A DNA stretch of 64,000 bases, taken from assembly GCA_025201845.1 (NCBI GenBank), contig MU603949.1, positions 133,979 through 197,978 on the forward strand, written 5' to 3'. Origin of the DNA: Martensiomyces pterosporus. Taxonomy: Eukaryota; Kickxellomycota; Kickxellomycetes; Kickxellales; Kickxellaceae. How positions within the stretch are numbered: the stretch's first letter is position 1; each line of letters opens with the position of its first letter. The notes beneath the pieces were generated by a model, which was not told the origin of the DNA, searched no databases, and saw only the letters and a list, made by a program, of their open reading frames with translations. Position numbers and translations under genes: made by a program. Below are positions 30,314-40,713 of this stretch, in pieces.

Positions 30314-30625
30314 GTGCTGCCAATTTGCAGTGGGCTAGATACAGCAGTATAGAAGAGATAGAATGAATGTCGAATTAACGAAAGCGAACGAGGAAGCGTA
30401 AGCACAGCGGGAGACAGAAAAATATGCACAGCTGGTTCTCCCGTGATCAGCACATCGCTCGCTGCGGCTTGGTTTGGCGGTTCAGCCGCTCTTCCCACAA
30501 GCCCACAGGCGCCAAGCCAGCTGATATTCGCCACTGCCTCGCTGGGAGCCAGGCTGGATCGCACACCACATGCCTCTATCGCCTAGATACCGATCTGCAC
30601 TGTATCCTTAATCACACATACCAAG

Positions 30626-31033
30626 ATGGCTACCAAGGGATCGCGCCTGATGCTGACGATGTTCACGCACAGCCGCTGCCAACTCTGCGTCAACGCAAAG
30701 GAGGCTCTGGCGCAAGTCCGCCAACAGGTAACCCCAGCAGCAAACCCGCTCGGCGTATTACCCGCGTGAAGCGTCTGGCGTGTCTGCTACATCATCGGCA
30801 TGCAGTGTTTCTTACTCTGGTTCTGTATCGCGTAGGTTCCGTTCGAGATCGAGGAGGTCGACATCAAGAAGCCTGGAAACGAGCAGTGGTTTGAAGAGTA
30901 CAAGTACGATGTGCCTGTTATCCACGCCAACAACGAGTTCCTGCTGTGGCATCGGGTCAACATCCCAGAGACAGTGTCAAAGCTGCAGGAAATCCTGGCA
31001 AAGGCCGACGCAACCAAGGACAAGAGCCAGTAG
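30626..31033 (+). CDS. Glutaredoxin-like protein (DUF836 type), one intron
   Basis: Exon 1 is 30626-30727 and exon 2 is 30836-31033, split by a 108 bp GT-AG intron (30728-30835, GTAACC..CGTAG, with a CTTAC-like branch site). The intron falls between codons, and the joined product is 99 residues. The first exon has a beta strand 'LMLTMFTHS' and then a redox motif Cys18-Gln-Leu-Cys21. The second exon has 'VPFEIEEVDI' and the cis-Pro loop 'YDVPVIHANNEF', all expected in the glutaredoxin-like family that includes yeast YDR286C. It is divergent from ATP10, with 312 bp between the starts. Redox partner and location are not known. Confidence 0.85.
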
Positions 31034-31330
31034 CCAGAGCAAGACATGGAGCTCTTGCCCAAAAAGACACCTGCTATACAGCGCAGAACATTCGATGCAG
31101 ACGGTGGTATTTCACATCTAGTTGCAAAGTGAAAAGGAAAATAATAAAAGGCAGGAAATACAGGCAAGGTGGAACATCGTTGTGGTCTGGATGTTGCTGA
31201 AGAAAAGGCAAACGGCGCTAGAATGGCTGCAGGCCAGATAGAAGGAGCGGCGCAGGCAAGCAGTGCCCTCCTGGTATCGCACAGCCAATTCCATTGACAG
31301 CCAGCCATGCTTAGCCAGCTAGCTGGCTAG
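31034..31330. other. Short 3'-to-3' region with a palindromic run
   Basis: Convergent 3' ends of the glutaredoxin-like gene and LSM12. At 31315-31338 a run of AGCTAGCTGG units can form a perfect short hairpin next to the LSM12 stop. It may be a termination-associated structure or a simple-sequence expansion. Confidence 0.4.
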
Positions 31331-32245
31331 CTAGCTGGAGGCAGTAGCAGTCTGTGCCAAACGACTAAGCTCTCCCTGGAGAACCTTCTTCACTCGCTGC
31401 AACGAGAACGACGCAGCCGAGAGCACCTTGCAGTTATCTACACCATACGGGGGCTCAATGACGACTTCATCCAGGACGATAATCTTGTTTTCAGTCCACC
31501 GGCACGGGAGGGTTTTCGACAGGGCCTCAAAAACTGCCTGGGCCTCGTCAGTAACGCCGACACCGATGCGCGAAGCCCTCTCCTGAGCCAATGCGAGCGA
31601 TTTCTGCTTACGCGCCTCAATCGTGCTCACAGCGACCGGGTGTATCTCGGGCAGCTTGAGCTCCTCCTCCGCTTGCGAGCTCTGCTTGGGAACAACCTCG
31701 ACGCTCTTAATATTTGCAGCTGCAACCATGTGCACCTGCGCGCGCTTCCGCTTGCCGCCCACAGCGGGACTAGCGGCTGGGTATGGCGCGGATTCCAAGA
31801 GATCGCCGCTCGCGTTCGATACCAGTGCTAGAACGCCGCTGTATACGTCATATGTGAACACCACGCCCTCAATCCCTGTGCCGTTCACCAACTTGACACG
31901 CACTTTGGTGTTGACCAGAGAAGTGAGCGGCAGGCTTGGAGGTGCTGCAGAGCGTCCAACAGCTTTCCGTGCAGCAGCGCCATTCTCGCTGCTACCACCC
32001 TTTGTGGCCGTGGTCGCAGCATACGACAATGGCTGAGCACTGCTGGTGCTGCTTTGGGCGCTGGCATTTGCAAATGACCGGCCGCCTGCACCCGCATTCG
32101 ACTTCATCTTGTCTGAATCGTTTGCTGAGGAAGCCGTGCTGGCACCTCCGGGCCTTCCTTGGGCGGTGCCTGCTGCGCTGCTCTTGGCTGCACTGGCTGG
32201 CGGCAAATCCTTCAGTTGACGTGTTGCAGCAGCGCGGTAATCCAT
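31331..32245 (-). CDS. LSM12-like protein
   Basis: 304 residues from the preferred ATG at 32245 (MDYRAAATRQLKDL, good context AAAATGG). The N-terminal ~115 residues are Ser/Ala/Gly-rich. An Lsm fold follows from 'NTKVRVKLVNGTGIEGVVFTYDV' in two strands, and then the anticodon-binding-type AD domain with 'ARKQKSLALAQERASRIG', 'TDEAQAVFEALSKTLPCRW' and 'IIVLDEVVIEPPY', a diagnostic LSM12 segment. Lsm12 proteins associate with Ataxin-2/Pbp1 and stress-granule factors in yeast (family knowledge). The open frame continues upstream without an ATG that fits better. Confidence 0.85.
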   Translation of the reverse strand: MDYRAAATRQLKDLPPASAAKSSAAGTAQGRPGGASTASSANDSDKMKSNAGAGGRSFANASAQSSTSSAQPLSYAATTATKGGSSENGAAARKAVGRSAAPPSLPLTSLVNTKVRVKLVNGTGIEGVVFTYDVYSGVLALVSNASGDLLESAPYPAASPAVGGKRKRAQVHMVAAANIKSVEVVPKQSSQAEEELKLPEIHPVAVSTIEARKQKSLALAQERASRIGVGVTDEAQAVFEALSKTLPCRWTENKIIVLDEVVIEPPYGVDNCKVLSAASFSLQRVKKVLQGELSRLAQTATASS

Positions 32246-33805
32246 TTTGGCCCAGGAAACGCCCGTTTCTTCTACTTTCGTTTTTACCAAATGTGCGAAA
32301 AAGCGGGCCTGCAATTAAACAAACAAAAGAGATATCTGCTGTTGGAGAAATGGCAATGCAAGAGGCGGGAAAACACTCGGAGCAAAGGGCTGCTGGAGAC
32401 AGACTGCACTTGTTGATTGTAGGAAAATCGGCAGATGAGAAAGCGCGCTCCCAATTCAACGCAACCTGCCCCCCGCTGAGCGTGCTCAAGCAGAGGACCA
32501 CTGCGCTTTGCAGTTGCTGTTTCGCGGTTCCACACAGCCACGGCTCGCCGACACACGACTCGCGAGCCCCTTTCCCCATTGCCTCAGGAAAAAAGGGCGC
32601 TGTCTACGCATTGCAGTCTGGATATGTGACGACGCGTGCCACTTCAGACAGACGTGGTTTGCAGCGCATTGTCTGTGTCGCAGGTGCAGCGCTCTGCCTG
32701 CACTTTCACACTGGCGACGTCCAGATTAGGGCCAACATGTAGTGTGAGGGAGATATGTGCTGGGCTGGAAGAAACAGCGCGCGTTTAGGCAAGAGAACAT
32801 ACACTTGCCGTCACCAAGCAGACGAGTACGTGTGCATGTTCATTCGCGCATATGGATATGCACATACACACGTAAGTAAGCATATTGCAGAGGGTAGGGT
32901 GGTACATGTAAAATGTCACATGGGCTCGCTCTGATTTTGTCAGCTTTCACGGCGTGTGCAAAACGTCATTTGGGGCCGAGGCTGTGCATCAAAATTTGAC
33001 GCCATTGCGGCCACGGCCTGCCTAGCGTGTGCGCCAGCGGTGGATTACATCTGGGACGTATCTCTGGGTCAGATGCCACGGAAAACACCACATGATCTAA
33101 AGCGGGCAAGCAAGCAGCAGTTGCTTCTGCTGCAACCCGCTCCCTCCTCGCATACTACTTTCTTGTATCCCCTCGTTCGCCGCTACAGAGCGGCAGCATC
33201 TGAACGAACAAGCACTCCATCGATAAAATAGGGATGGAAGGGGAGACTCTTTTTGTGATGCGCCTGATGATACCTAATGGGAAGCAGCAATCCGCCATGG
33301 CGCCCAGTTATCAGAGCAGAGATCTCTGCAGCCCCACGCACCCACAGCAAAGCGTCCCATGCCCATTCTTCTTGTGCCAAAGCGCCTGTGCTGTGCATGC
33401 AGAGGAGACAGGTTGCTTGTTTTTGGCTGTGGCCGCGTCCAAGATTGACAGCATCACCCGCCGCAGGGAAATTAGTGCTAGGGCTGCCGCCCTCTTTTGT
33501 GCTGTCCTTTTCTCCATCGGCTTTAACGCCTCCCCACCACAACCACCCAATCCACTCCCACCCGTTCCTTTCCAGCGCACGGTGTTCTAATTCTTTCCTG
33601 TCCGTTTTTTAATGTCTCTAAAAGCAGATACATACATATATACCATCTGCATACCTATAGTTGCCTATATTACCACAAGTAGCAGCATCTCGCCGCTGAG
33701 GCTGCCATCACTGCACGCGTCCGCCTCATTAAGGAAGTACCGTACGTTTGACGTATCAGCAGATTTGCGTGCATTAGCTACAAGCTACTAGTGCCATAGT
33801 ATCCG
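32246..33805. promoter_or_regulatory. Divergent intergenic region, LSM12 and metacaspase-like gene
   Basis: 1.56 kb between two divergent starts. Short frames exist on both strands, but none has a domain. The middle (32860-32990) is rich in CA/TA-repeat-like words and ACGTCATT/AAAACGTCAT, a CRE-half-site-like string at about 32959-32968. No RNA gene recognised. Confidence 0.45.
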
Positions 33806-34699
33806 ATGTCGTACACATCTGATGCACACGGGAGCTACCGCCAGGGCGCCCAGATGGCGCAGCCGCCACCACCGCTTCCTCAGCAGCAAACTACAAACGC
33901 CGGCTATTCATACAGCAGCAGCAACGCAGGCACGGGGAATAATGGATACCAGCCCAATCTAACAAACACGGTGAACTCATATCCAGTGACTCATGCCGCA
34001 ACATACCCAGTGGATTCAAGCAGAGTGCAGCACCAGCAGCAGCCGCCACCGCCTCCGGCACAGCCAGTACAGCAGGCCTACCACACCAGCTATGCCCCGC
34101 ACCCGCCTCTGAATCCAGGTCCGCCACCGAATCCTCACCCGGGGCACTATAGCAACGCCAGTGGCAATCACTATCAGGCACCACCCCAAATCCAGCACAC
34201 AGCGAGCCCCTATGCAAATCCCACGGCTCACACGTATGCGCCGCCGTCGCATCCACCCCCGCCACCAGGTCCCCCAGCTCCCCAACCACACACGCTCCAG
34301 TACAGCGGACCCCTACTGCCCCCGCAAGTCAGCGCTCCATACGCACACATTGCGCCTGCCCACCCACCCCCGCCCACCCAGCACGGCGACGGCGTTCAAA
34401 CGAGACAAGATGCACCTGTGACTGCTCACCACCACCGGGCACATCCGCCAGCACATCCGCCAGCACATCCGCCAGCACACCCGCCAGCACACCCGCCAGT
34501 TTCCCAGCCAACCCAGCAGTACTATGCTCCGCCTCAGCCTCCACCGCATCCACCGCATCCACCGCAGCCAGTAGCACCTTCCCAGAACCAGTTTGGCACT
34601 GCTGGTGCCACCAGCGGATACTCGCAGTCGGCTGACAGATACCACGGGCAAGCGCCAATCCAAACCCAGCCCCCTTATACGTCTTTCCCGCCGCAGAAC

Positions 34700-34738
<39 letters not shown>

Positions 34739-36790
34739 TATGCGCAGTATTCTACTCAACAGAGTCCTGCATACTCGACTACAGCTTATGCACCAGCACA
34801 GGTTACTCACTCAGCACAGCAACCTGAAATGCACCCAGTACAGAATGGCGCGCCGCCGATCGCGCCAGTGTCCCTGCCACCGCCGCTGCCAGTACCACCG
34901 ATGCATGCTGCACATTCAGCGTATCAGCAAGTGCCCCAGAGCCCGCCTGCACCTGTACCTGCACAGCAGCCTGTTCACCGCCAGCAAAGTATAAACAGCC
35001 AGCATAGCCAGCATAGCCAGCATAGCCAGCAATGGCAGCAGCAGCAGCAGCAGCAACAGCAACAGCATGCCACTCAGCAGCCGCCACAGAGGCATGGTAG
35101 CTATCGCGACCCCTCGCATATCCCAGGTGCTCGGCCCATCATGGTTACCCAGCAGGACACAGGGCCTCGCTATGCCGAGCAGCAGCACGTCTCGAATCAG
35201 CCCCAAATCTCTGCCACGACTACATCCATACCGATACCAGGAGCGGCGCCGGTTTCAAACCAGAGCATACAGAGCGGACTGAGCAACACATCCACCATTA
35301 CCTACGGCAATGTGCAGCAGGACGTGAGCGGGTCTGGCAGCATCAGAGACCGCAGGCATAGCTACTATGACCAGGAGCGCGAAATACCGCTGTCGCACGC
35401 GTATCACCAGCATGGTGCTTCCATATCAACACTGGCTGAATCTATGGACAGGATGAATATCTCTCCACCACCACTACAGCGGCAGCAGACCCAGCAGCAG
35501 CAGCAGCAACAGCAACAGCAGCCACCACCGCAGCAGCAGTTCCAACAACAGCACGCGGCTTCGTTCAGCCAGGCTCCTACGATTCCCTCTGCCACTGCAG
35601 CTCCAGCCCAGTTCCAATCGGATGCTCCAGCGCAAAACTATGCCGCACCACGGAAGGTCCCAGCCACGAGCAATGCACAGCATGCTGTCGCTCAGTCAAT
35701 GGCCGCATCCACCACGAACCTGTCAAACTTGTCGATGGATTTTAGCCAAGGAGCCTATGCCATGCCGTACCCGCTTTGGTGCGACATCCAAGCGAGCTCG
35801 TTCCATGCGTTCCAGCACAACATCCCCGTCGAGCAGTCCAACTTTACGGGCAGCAAGTATGCGCTCATCATAGGCATCAACTACTACTTCCACAAGTACT
35901 CGCAGCAGAGCAACATCAACAGTGCGCATACGTTCAGAACCCTCGTAACGACCCAGTACGGGTATCCGGAGAGCAACGTCACCCTGCTAAGCGACGACCA
36001 GAGCGATCCTCACGCCAAGCCAACCAAGGCCAACATCATCAACAGCATCAGAAAACTGGTGAAGGGTCTGAGGCCCAACGACTCTGTGTTCTTCTACTTC
36101 TGCGGGTTCAGCCGCCTGCCAGTCCAGCTAACCACAGAGAAATCCAAGGTGCTGGGCGATATCCGGCGCATCTGTGGCGACTATATCCTCCCGAGCGATT
36201 TCGAGCGTGAGGGCGCCATCGAGTCCAGCTACCTTCATAGGAAGTTTGTTCGGCAGCTGCCCAAATCCACCAGACTGACGGCAGTAATGAACTGCCCGCT
36301 TGGGGACACGGGGTTCGAGGTTCCGTACAAATACGACGTGCACGGCGAGACCTTCCTCACAAACACCCTGGTTGGCGAGAATCTGTACGAGGCAGGCGCA
36401 AAGTTGAGCCAGGTTGGAAACGCGAGCTTTGGCGACTTGTCGCAGAGGTTCAGGGCCGACTTGATGGAGCGGGAGAAATCGCACAAAGGCGCTCTTGCTG
36501 GCAAGGGCGAGGAGATGGAGCGCCTCAGGCAGGCGTCTGGCGACATCGTCGTCTTCAGCTGGGGCTACGACTTTGCGAACCCCGAGTACAAGAGGCACCT
36601 GAAGCAGGCACCCAGCAACCTGCTTGGAGCCAACTGGGCGGCCGCAGTCGACAGCACGCACAAGAAGAAGCCGAGGGCCACTTTCCGCGAGATTCTGAAG
36701 TACTTGCAGGGCAGCTCAAGGCAGTGGGGGATGAAGCCGTTTATTGCGGCTGGACGCAAAATCAGCCTTGACGACGAGCTGGCCATCTAA
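33806..36790 (+). CDS. Metacaspase-like protein with a long Pro/Gln-rich N-terminus; catalytic residues apparently lost
   Basis: 994 residues. Residues 1-640 are Pro/Gln/Tyr/His-rich and prion-like, with at least three Gln tracts (for example 13 Gln at 34700-34738) and five near-exact repeats of His-Pro-Pro-Ala around 34437-34501. From about residue 683 a metacaspase/caspase-like fold begins: 'KYALIIGINYYF', 'SNVTLLSDD', 'NDSVFFYFCGFSRLP' and 'EVPYKYDVHGE'. In active metacaspases the strand after 'FF' reads Y-S-G-H-G; here the His position is Phe768. The catalytic loop D-x-C-H-S-G reads N829-C830-P831, so Pro sits at the aligned Cys, although a slip of one residue would place C830 there. The rest of the domain is intact. 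It is therefore likely a pseudo-metacaspase with a scaffold role; this is inference from two substitutions. Confidence 0.85.
34437..34501 (+). repeat. HPPA-coding tandem repeat within the metacaspase-like gene
   Basis: Five copies of a 12-base unit CACATCCGCCAG/CACACCCGCCAG encode His-Pro-Pro-Ala repeats. Two variants of the unit (ATCC and ACCC) occur in separate blocks, showing local duplication. Confidence 0.75.
34700..35522 (+). repeat. CAG/CAA (polyGln) tracts within the metacaspase-like gene
   Basis: Mixed CAG/CAA runs encode Gln tracts at 34700-34738 (13 Gln), about 35032-35065 (8-10 Gln with Trp nearby) and about 35492-35521 (9-10 Gln). Mixed codons suggest long-lived Gln tracts rather than fresh triplet expansions. 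They belong to the prion-like N-terminal region. Confidence 0.7.
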
Positions 36791-37202
36791 GCAGGACGGT
36801 CTTTCTTTTCATTTTCGTTTTATGCACCAGCGCTGGCAGGAAACGGCCCTATCGAAGCAATATACCCCTTCGCCCATGTACCAGCCAGCAGGCGCTGGCT
36901 CTCCGCAATAGCACCCCTGCTGCTCCAGACTGATCGACAGTGGGTAGGCAGTGGACGCGGTGCATGACACTCACTGCCTCTCACCAGCACATTCTTTGCA
37001 AGGGAGCACACGTCATCCATGCGGCTGCTTGGCCTGCGACTCGCGCCAAGACCCCCTTTGCGCACGCTCTTTTCCTTCCTTTCTTTTGTTTTCACCTCAT
37101 ACCAGCCAACACTGCTATATTCTTATTGCCTTTTGTACTTGCAAATCTAACACCGCAGCTACTTTTACCTCTTCCAGATTTCTCTGTTTCAAGCAACCAA
37201 GC

Positions 37203-38417
37203 ATGAAGTCGCTCTTTAGCCTTGTCACTCTGGGGGCTCTCGCTGTCGGCCAGGCCACTGCCGCAGTGCACACGATTTCGCTCAAGAAGGTGGACGAGTC
37301 GCCCGAGGCCACCCTCCAGCGCTATGCCAACACGGGCAACTACATTGCCCAGAAGTACTTTGGCAGCAGCTCCCTGCGCGGCCTCGCCGACCTCCAGGCC
37401 CAGGTTGTGGCCACGAACGCAGACGGCTCGGCGTCCTACGGCGTTCCTATTTCGAACTTCATGAACGCGCAGTACTACGGAGAAATCGACATCGGGTCGC
37501 CTGCACAGACGTTCAAGGTCATCTTCGACACGGGCTCGTCGAACCTCTGGGTGCCTTCGGCCGAGTGCTCGTCTATTGCCTGCTTCTTCCATGCCAAGTA
37601 CGACCACTCGCAGAGCTCCACTTACAAGGCCAATGGCACGGACTTTGCTATCCGCTATGGAACCGGCTCCCTCGAGGGCTACCTGAGCAGCGATAGGCTC
37701 TCTGTGGGCGGCATCACGGTCGAGAGCCAGCAGTTTGCCGAAGCGACCAAGGAGCCTGGGCTGACCTTCGCCTTTGGCCGCTTCGACGGCATCTTCGGTC
37801 TCGGCTACGACACCATCTCGGTCGAGCACGTGGTCCCCCCGTTCTACCACATGGTCAACCGCGGGCTTGTCGACGAGTCCGTCTTCTCCTTCTACCTGTC
37901 GGACACCAGCAAGGGCGGAGACGACGGCGAGATGATCCTGGGCGGCGTCAACAAGGACCGCTTTGTCGGCGACCTCCAGTGGGCCAACGTCCGCCGCAAG
38001 GGCTATTGGGAGGTTGACCTGGAGAAGGTCAAGTTTGGCGACGAGGAGATCCAGCTCACCAACGTTGGCGCCGCCATCGATACGGGCAGCTCCCTCCTTG
38101 TTCTCCCCACCACCCTGGCTGACCTTCTCAACAAGCAGATTGGTGCCAAGAAGAACTTTGCTGGCCAGTATGTTGTTGACTGCAGCAAGATCCCCTCGCT
38201 GCCTCCGTTCACCCTCCAGTTTGGCGGAAAGCCCTACACCCTCAACGCCGACGACTACATCCTTAACGTGCAGGGCCAGTGCATCTCTGGGTTCATGGGC
38301 ATGGACGTCCCCGAGCCCCTTGGTCCCATTTGGATCATCGGCGATGTCTTCCTGCGCAAGTTCTACACCGTCTATGACCTTGGCAAGAACCGCGTTGGCT
38401 TTGCCCCTGTCCGCTAG
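37203..38417 (+). CDS. PEP4: Vacuolar aspartic protease (saccharopepsin, Pep4-type)
   Basis: 404 residues. A signal peptide (MKSLFSLVTLGALAVGQATA) is followed by a propeptide with 'TISLKK' and 'ATLQRYANTGNY', then the mature two-lobed pepsin fold. The two active-site motifs are 'FDTGSSNLW' (D109) and 'IDTGSSLLV' (D293). 'YGTGSLEGYLS' is the flap and 'IWIIGDVFLRKFYTVYD' closes the C-terminal lobe, as in vacuolar proteinase A. Two Asn-linked sites are possible. The large open frame upstream (from 36951) is leader. It should be sorted through the secretory pathway to the vacuole and activate other zymogens (family knowledge). Confidence 0.95.
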   Translation: MKSLFSLVTLGALAVGQATAAVHTISLKKVDESPEATLQRYANTGNYIAQKYFGSSSLRGLADLQAQVVATNADGSASYGVPISNFMNAQYYGEIDIGSPAQTFKVIFDTGSSNLWVPSAECSSIACFFHAKYDHSQSSTYKANGTDFAIRYGTGSLEGYLSSDRLSVGGITVESQQFAEATKEPGLTFAFGRFDGIFGLGYDTISVEHVVPPFYHMVNRGLVDESVFSFYLSDTSKGGDDGEMILGGVNKDRFVGDLQWANVRRKGYWEVDLEKVKFGDEEIQLTNVGAAIDTGSSLLVLPTTLADLLNKQIGAKKNFAGQYVVDCSKIPSLPPFTLQFGGKPYTLNADDYILNVQGQCISGFMGMDVPEPLGPIWIIGDVFLRKFYTVYDLGKNRVGFAPVR

Positions 38418-39062
38418 GCAGAGGCTTGCTCTGCATTTTCCCCTTCAGCCCCAGCACCGTGCTGCTTACTCTCTCTTGCTCTTTCCCCTTGCTTACTTCT
38501 TTGGTACTATACTGCAAAGCCCTCTGCTGCACTTGGTTTCCCCACTACCCACGGCACTCGTGACCACCCATCTACTTTGGTAAAATGACGAAAGCCTCTC
38601 CACCAGCATGGTTGCTGTGGTCTCGTTTCACACGGGGGAGCGGGGATGTGCGTGTGATCAGATGACGTGCGGCTACAAGGCAGCATCTGGTCTCATGGCT
38701 CCCCTCCTCACACAAAGCAGCTGCATGGTGATATCCAGTAATCTCCAAAATGAACCGGATCAGCACATGGGAATCACCACAGACACTGGCACTAGCACAG
38801 GCGCTGGCACTGGCGCTGGCACTGGCACTGGCACTGGCACTGGCACTGGCACTGGCACTGGCACTGGCACTGGCACTGGCACTGAGCTTCAGGCGTTGCG
38901 GGGAGTGTTTTATTCAGAAGATAGAGAGGGTATGGACCCCCCAAGCAGAGAAAGATGCGTGTAGATAAACGGCAAGGCGTAAGGGGGGATGTGGGTATGT
39001 GAAGGGCGGACAAGCAGGCAAGGGACCGGTGCAAGGGACACTTTTGCGTGGTTGGTAAGAGA
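38418..39062. other. Convergent 3' region of PEP4 and ERV29
   Basis: 645 bp between the two stops. It contains the hexanucleotide repeat at 38784-38884 and no supported gene; a nominal ORF across the repeat is an artefact of the repeat. Confidence 0.5.
38784..38884. repeat. Hexanucleotide microsatellite (ACTGGC)n
   Basis: Perfect ACTGGC units from 38821 to 38884, preceded by imperfect units with GCTGGC and AGCACA variants from about 38784. Both strands give repetitive open frames (Gly-Thr and Gln-Cys), which explains spurious ORFs here. It lies in the 3' intergenic space and should be polymorphic between isolates. Confidence 0.9.
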
Positions 39063-39881
39063 TCAGAAGTTCTTCTTCTTCTCGTCGACAGAGAAGCCAC
39101 CGGGACCCATGTTAACAAGCAGGAGGAATCCACCCATGATCGAGAGCGTCTGGAAGAAGTCATACTTCACAAAGTCGCGATGGGTTGGGTTGTAATCGAC
39201 CGCCCACCAGTTGTTCACAACCAGGTTAAAGACGCTCAGAATGGTGACCAGCACAATCGCCGACCACTTCGCCTTGAATCCCACGGCAACCATGACGCAC
39301 GAGAGCCCACCAACAAGGCTGACGATCAAGCGGGAGATGCTGAAGTCCCCGGAGAACACGAACGAGAAGAACAGCAGAACGAGGAGAATACGGCCGCCCA
39401 GGAGCACGTACTTGGAGCGGTCATCGTCGGTGATGCTCGGGAGGCCGGCAAACACGTTGCGGCGACGAGCCATCAGGCCCTCGGCAAGCAGCATGAGAAG
39501 TCCGCCAATGACCGAGAGGTTGCGGAGGAAGAACCGGAGATCAAAGATCAATCCGTAGGCAAAGCCCTGCACGACGATGACAGAGAACAGCCCGCCAACA
39601 GCGTACTCGGTGTACCGGCGGCTGATTGCCAGTCCAGAGCACGCAAGCATTGTCACCACATTGAGGAGCAGGAAGAAGTGGCTGATTCCCCACGGGAACC
39701 CGCGGTACGCCTGCAGGAAGAACAGCTGGTTCTGCCACTGAACAACGATACGCACCGCGTCCTCAATGAACGTAGACACAAGCAGCGTGCGCGCAACCCA
39801 TGGGATATAGGGCTTCAAGGGACGGCTAATCCTCTCGAGCACGTCCTCGGTCTGCTCGCTGACATTTCTAATCTGCTCCAT
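39063..39881 (-). CDS. ERV29: ERV29/SURF4-family ER cargo receptor
   Basis: 272 residues with seven or so hydrophobic segments, the layout of the SURF4 family. Recognisable pieces are 'FIEDAVRIVVQW', 'RRYTEYAVGGLFSV', 'RFFLRNLSVIGGLLM' and 'NPTHRDFVKYDFFQTLSIMG'. The protein ends Lys-Lys-Asn-Phe, a KKxx dilysine ER-retrieval signal, which supports cycling between ER and Golgi. Erv29 packages soluble secretory cargo into COPII vesicles (family knowledge); the secreted phosphatases and Pep4 in this window are plausible cargo, though that is only a general link. Confidence 0.95.
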   Translation of the reverse strand: MEQIRNVSEQTEDVLERISRPLKPYIPWVARTLLVSTFIEDAVRIVVQWQNQLFFLQAYRGFPWGISHFFLLLNVVTMLACSGLAISRRYTEYAVGGLFSVIVVQGFAYGLIFDLRFFLRNLSVIGGLLMLLAEGLMARRRNVFAGLPSITDDDRSKYVLLGGRILLVLLFFSFVFSGDFSISRLIVSLVGGLSCVMVAVGFKAKWSAIVLVTILSVFNLVVNNWWAVDYNPTHRDFVKYDFFQTLSIMGGFLLLVNMGPGGFSVDEKKKNF

Positions 39882-40713
39882 TTTTCTGGTTGTTTGTTTG
39901 CTATGTCAATGAGCCTGCGTTGGATGTGGTTTCGGATGCAAAAAAAGGTGCCTTCTGCGCGCGCTATAGCTGTCTCTTGTTCTTCTATACCCAGTCACCC
40001 CATACAGATAGCACACACACACACCACTGGCTTGCTTTAATTAGTACAGTGCGTGAAGCGTCCAGCAGGAGCACACGGAGAATAGAGCATGCTCTGGCGC
40101 CTGCTGCCTGCCTCGAGCTCTAGTCATCAGCCCGCACCAGTTTACTAGCCAGAGCTGCTTACCAGGAGAAATGCGAAAGAGCAGTGAAAATTGAAAGGGG
40201 AGAAAGGGAGAATGAAAGCAGGGAAAAGAAGAAAAATGCAAATGCGTATGCCGCTTTTCTTCTCTGCAGCCCTGCGCCCTAGTCTGTCCAGTATATACCA
40301 GAATGGCTGGCTGCCCAGCAAGCAAAGCCCTGCCAAAAATCGGGCGGAGCCACAAAAAGATCGCTTGGGTTTATTTGCAGGCCAGCCGCTTGTTGCAGGC
40401 AGCCAATCACCGCGCGAGCCTCGCCCGTTGACGTGGCAAGCGATTGGCGTGCTGCCTATAAATACAGGGGAGCCGGCTATAAATACCTCAAAGACCACCG
40501 CGTCAAAGAGGATACCAAGAGATCCAGACATCTAAAAATACAGGCTTTCCGATAGCTTAGGCGTGCATACATCAACGAGGCAGCATGAAGCAATGGAGAA
40601 ATGAAGGACACATGCTTGTATATATGTATGTCGGTGGAAATCAGCGTGCGCAAAAAGAAGGGAGCAAAACAAACAAAAACAAAGCAAACACAAAGCCGTG
40701 GCTGATCCTCCGC
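39882..40713. promoter_or_regulatory. ERV29 upstream region with two plus-strand TATA boxes
   Basis: Between ERV29 (minus strand) and the 3' end of the telobox Myb gene (minus strand). Two copies of TATAAATA lie 21 bases apart on the plus strand (40457-40464 and 40478-40485), each preceded by GC. The first ATG after them is at 40585 and opens a 103-codon frame that runs antisense into the Myb gene; its second half is just the Arg-rich shadow of that gene. The TATA pair may drive a non-coding antisense transcript or a small unknown gene. Confidence 0.45.

Noticed and set aside
36951..37202. N-terminal extension of the aspartic protease
   Set aside because: The extension precedes the real signal peptide at 37203 and has no counterpart in the family.
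38608..39163. Gly-Thr and Gln-Cys repeat proteins
   Set aside because: They are translations of the ACTGGC microsatellite on the two strands.
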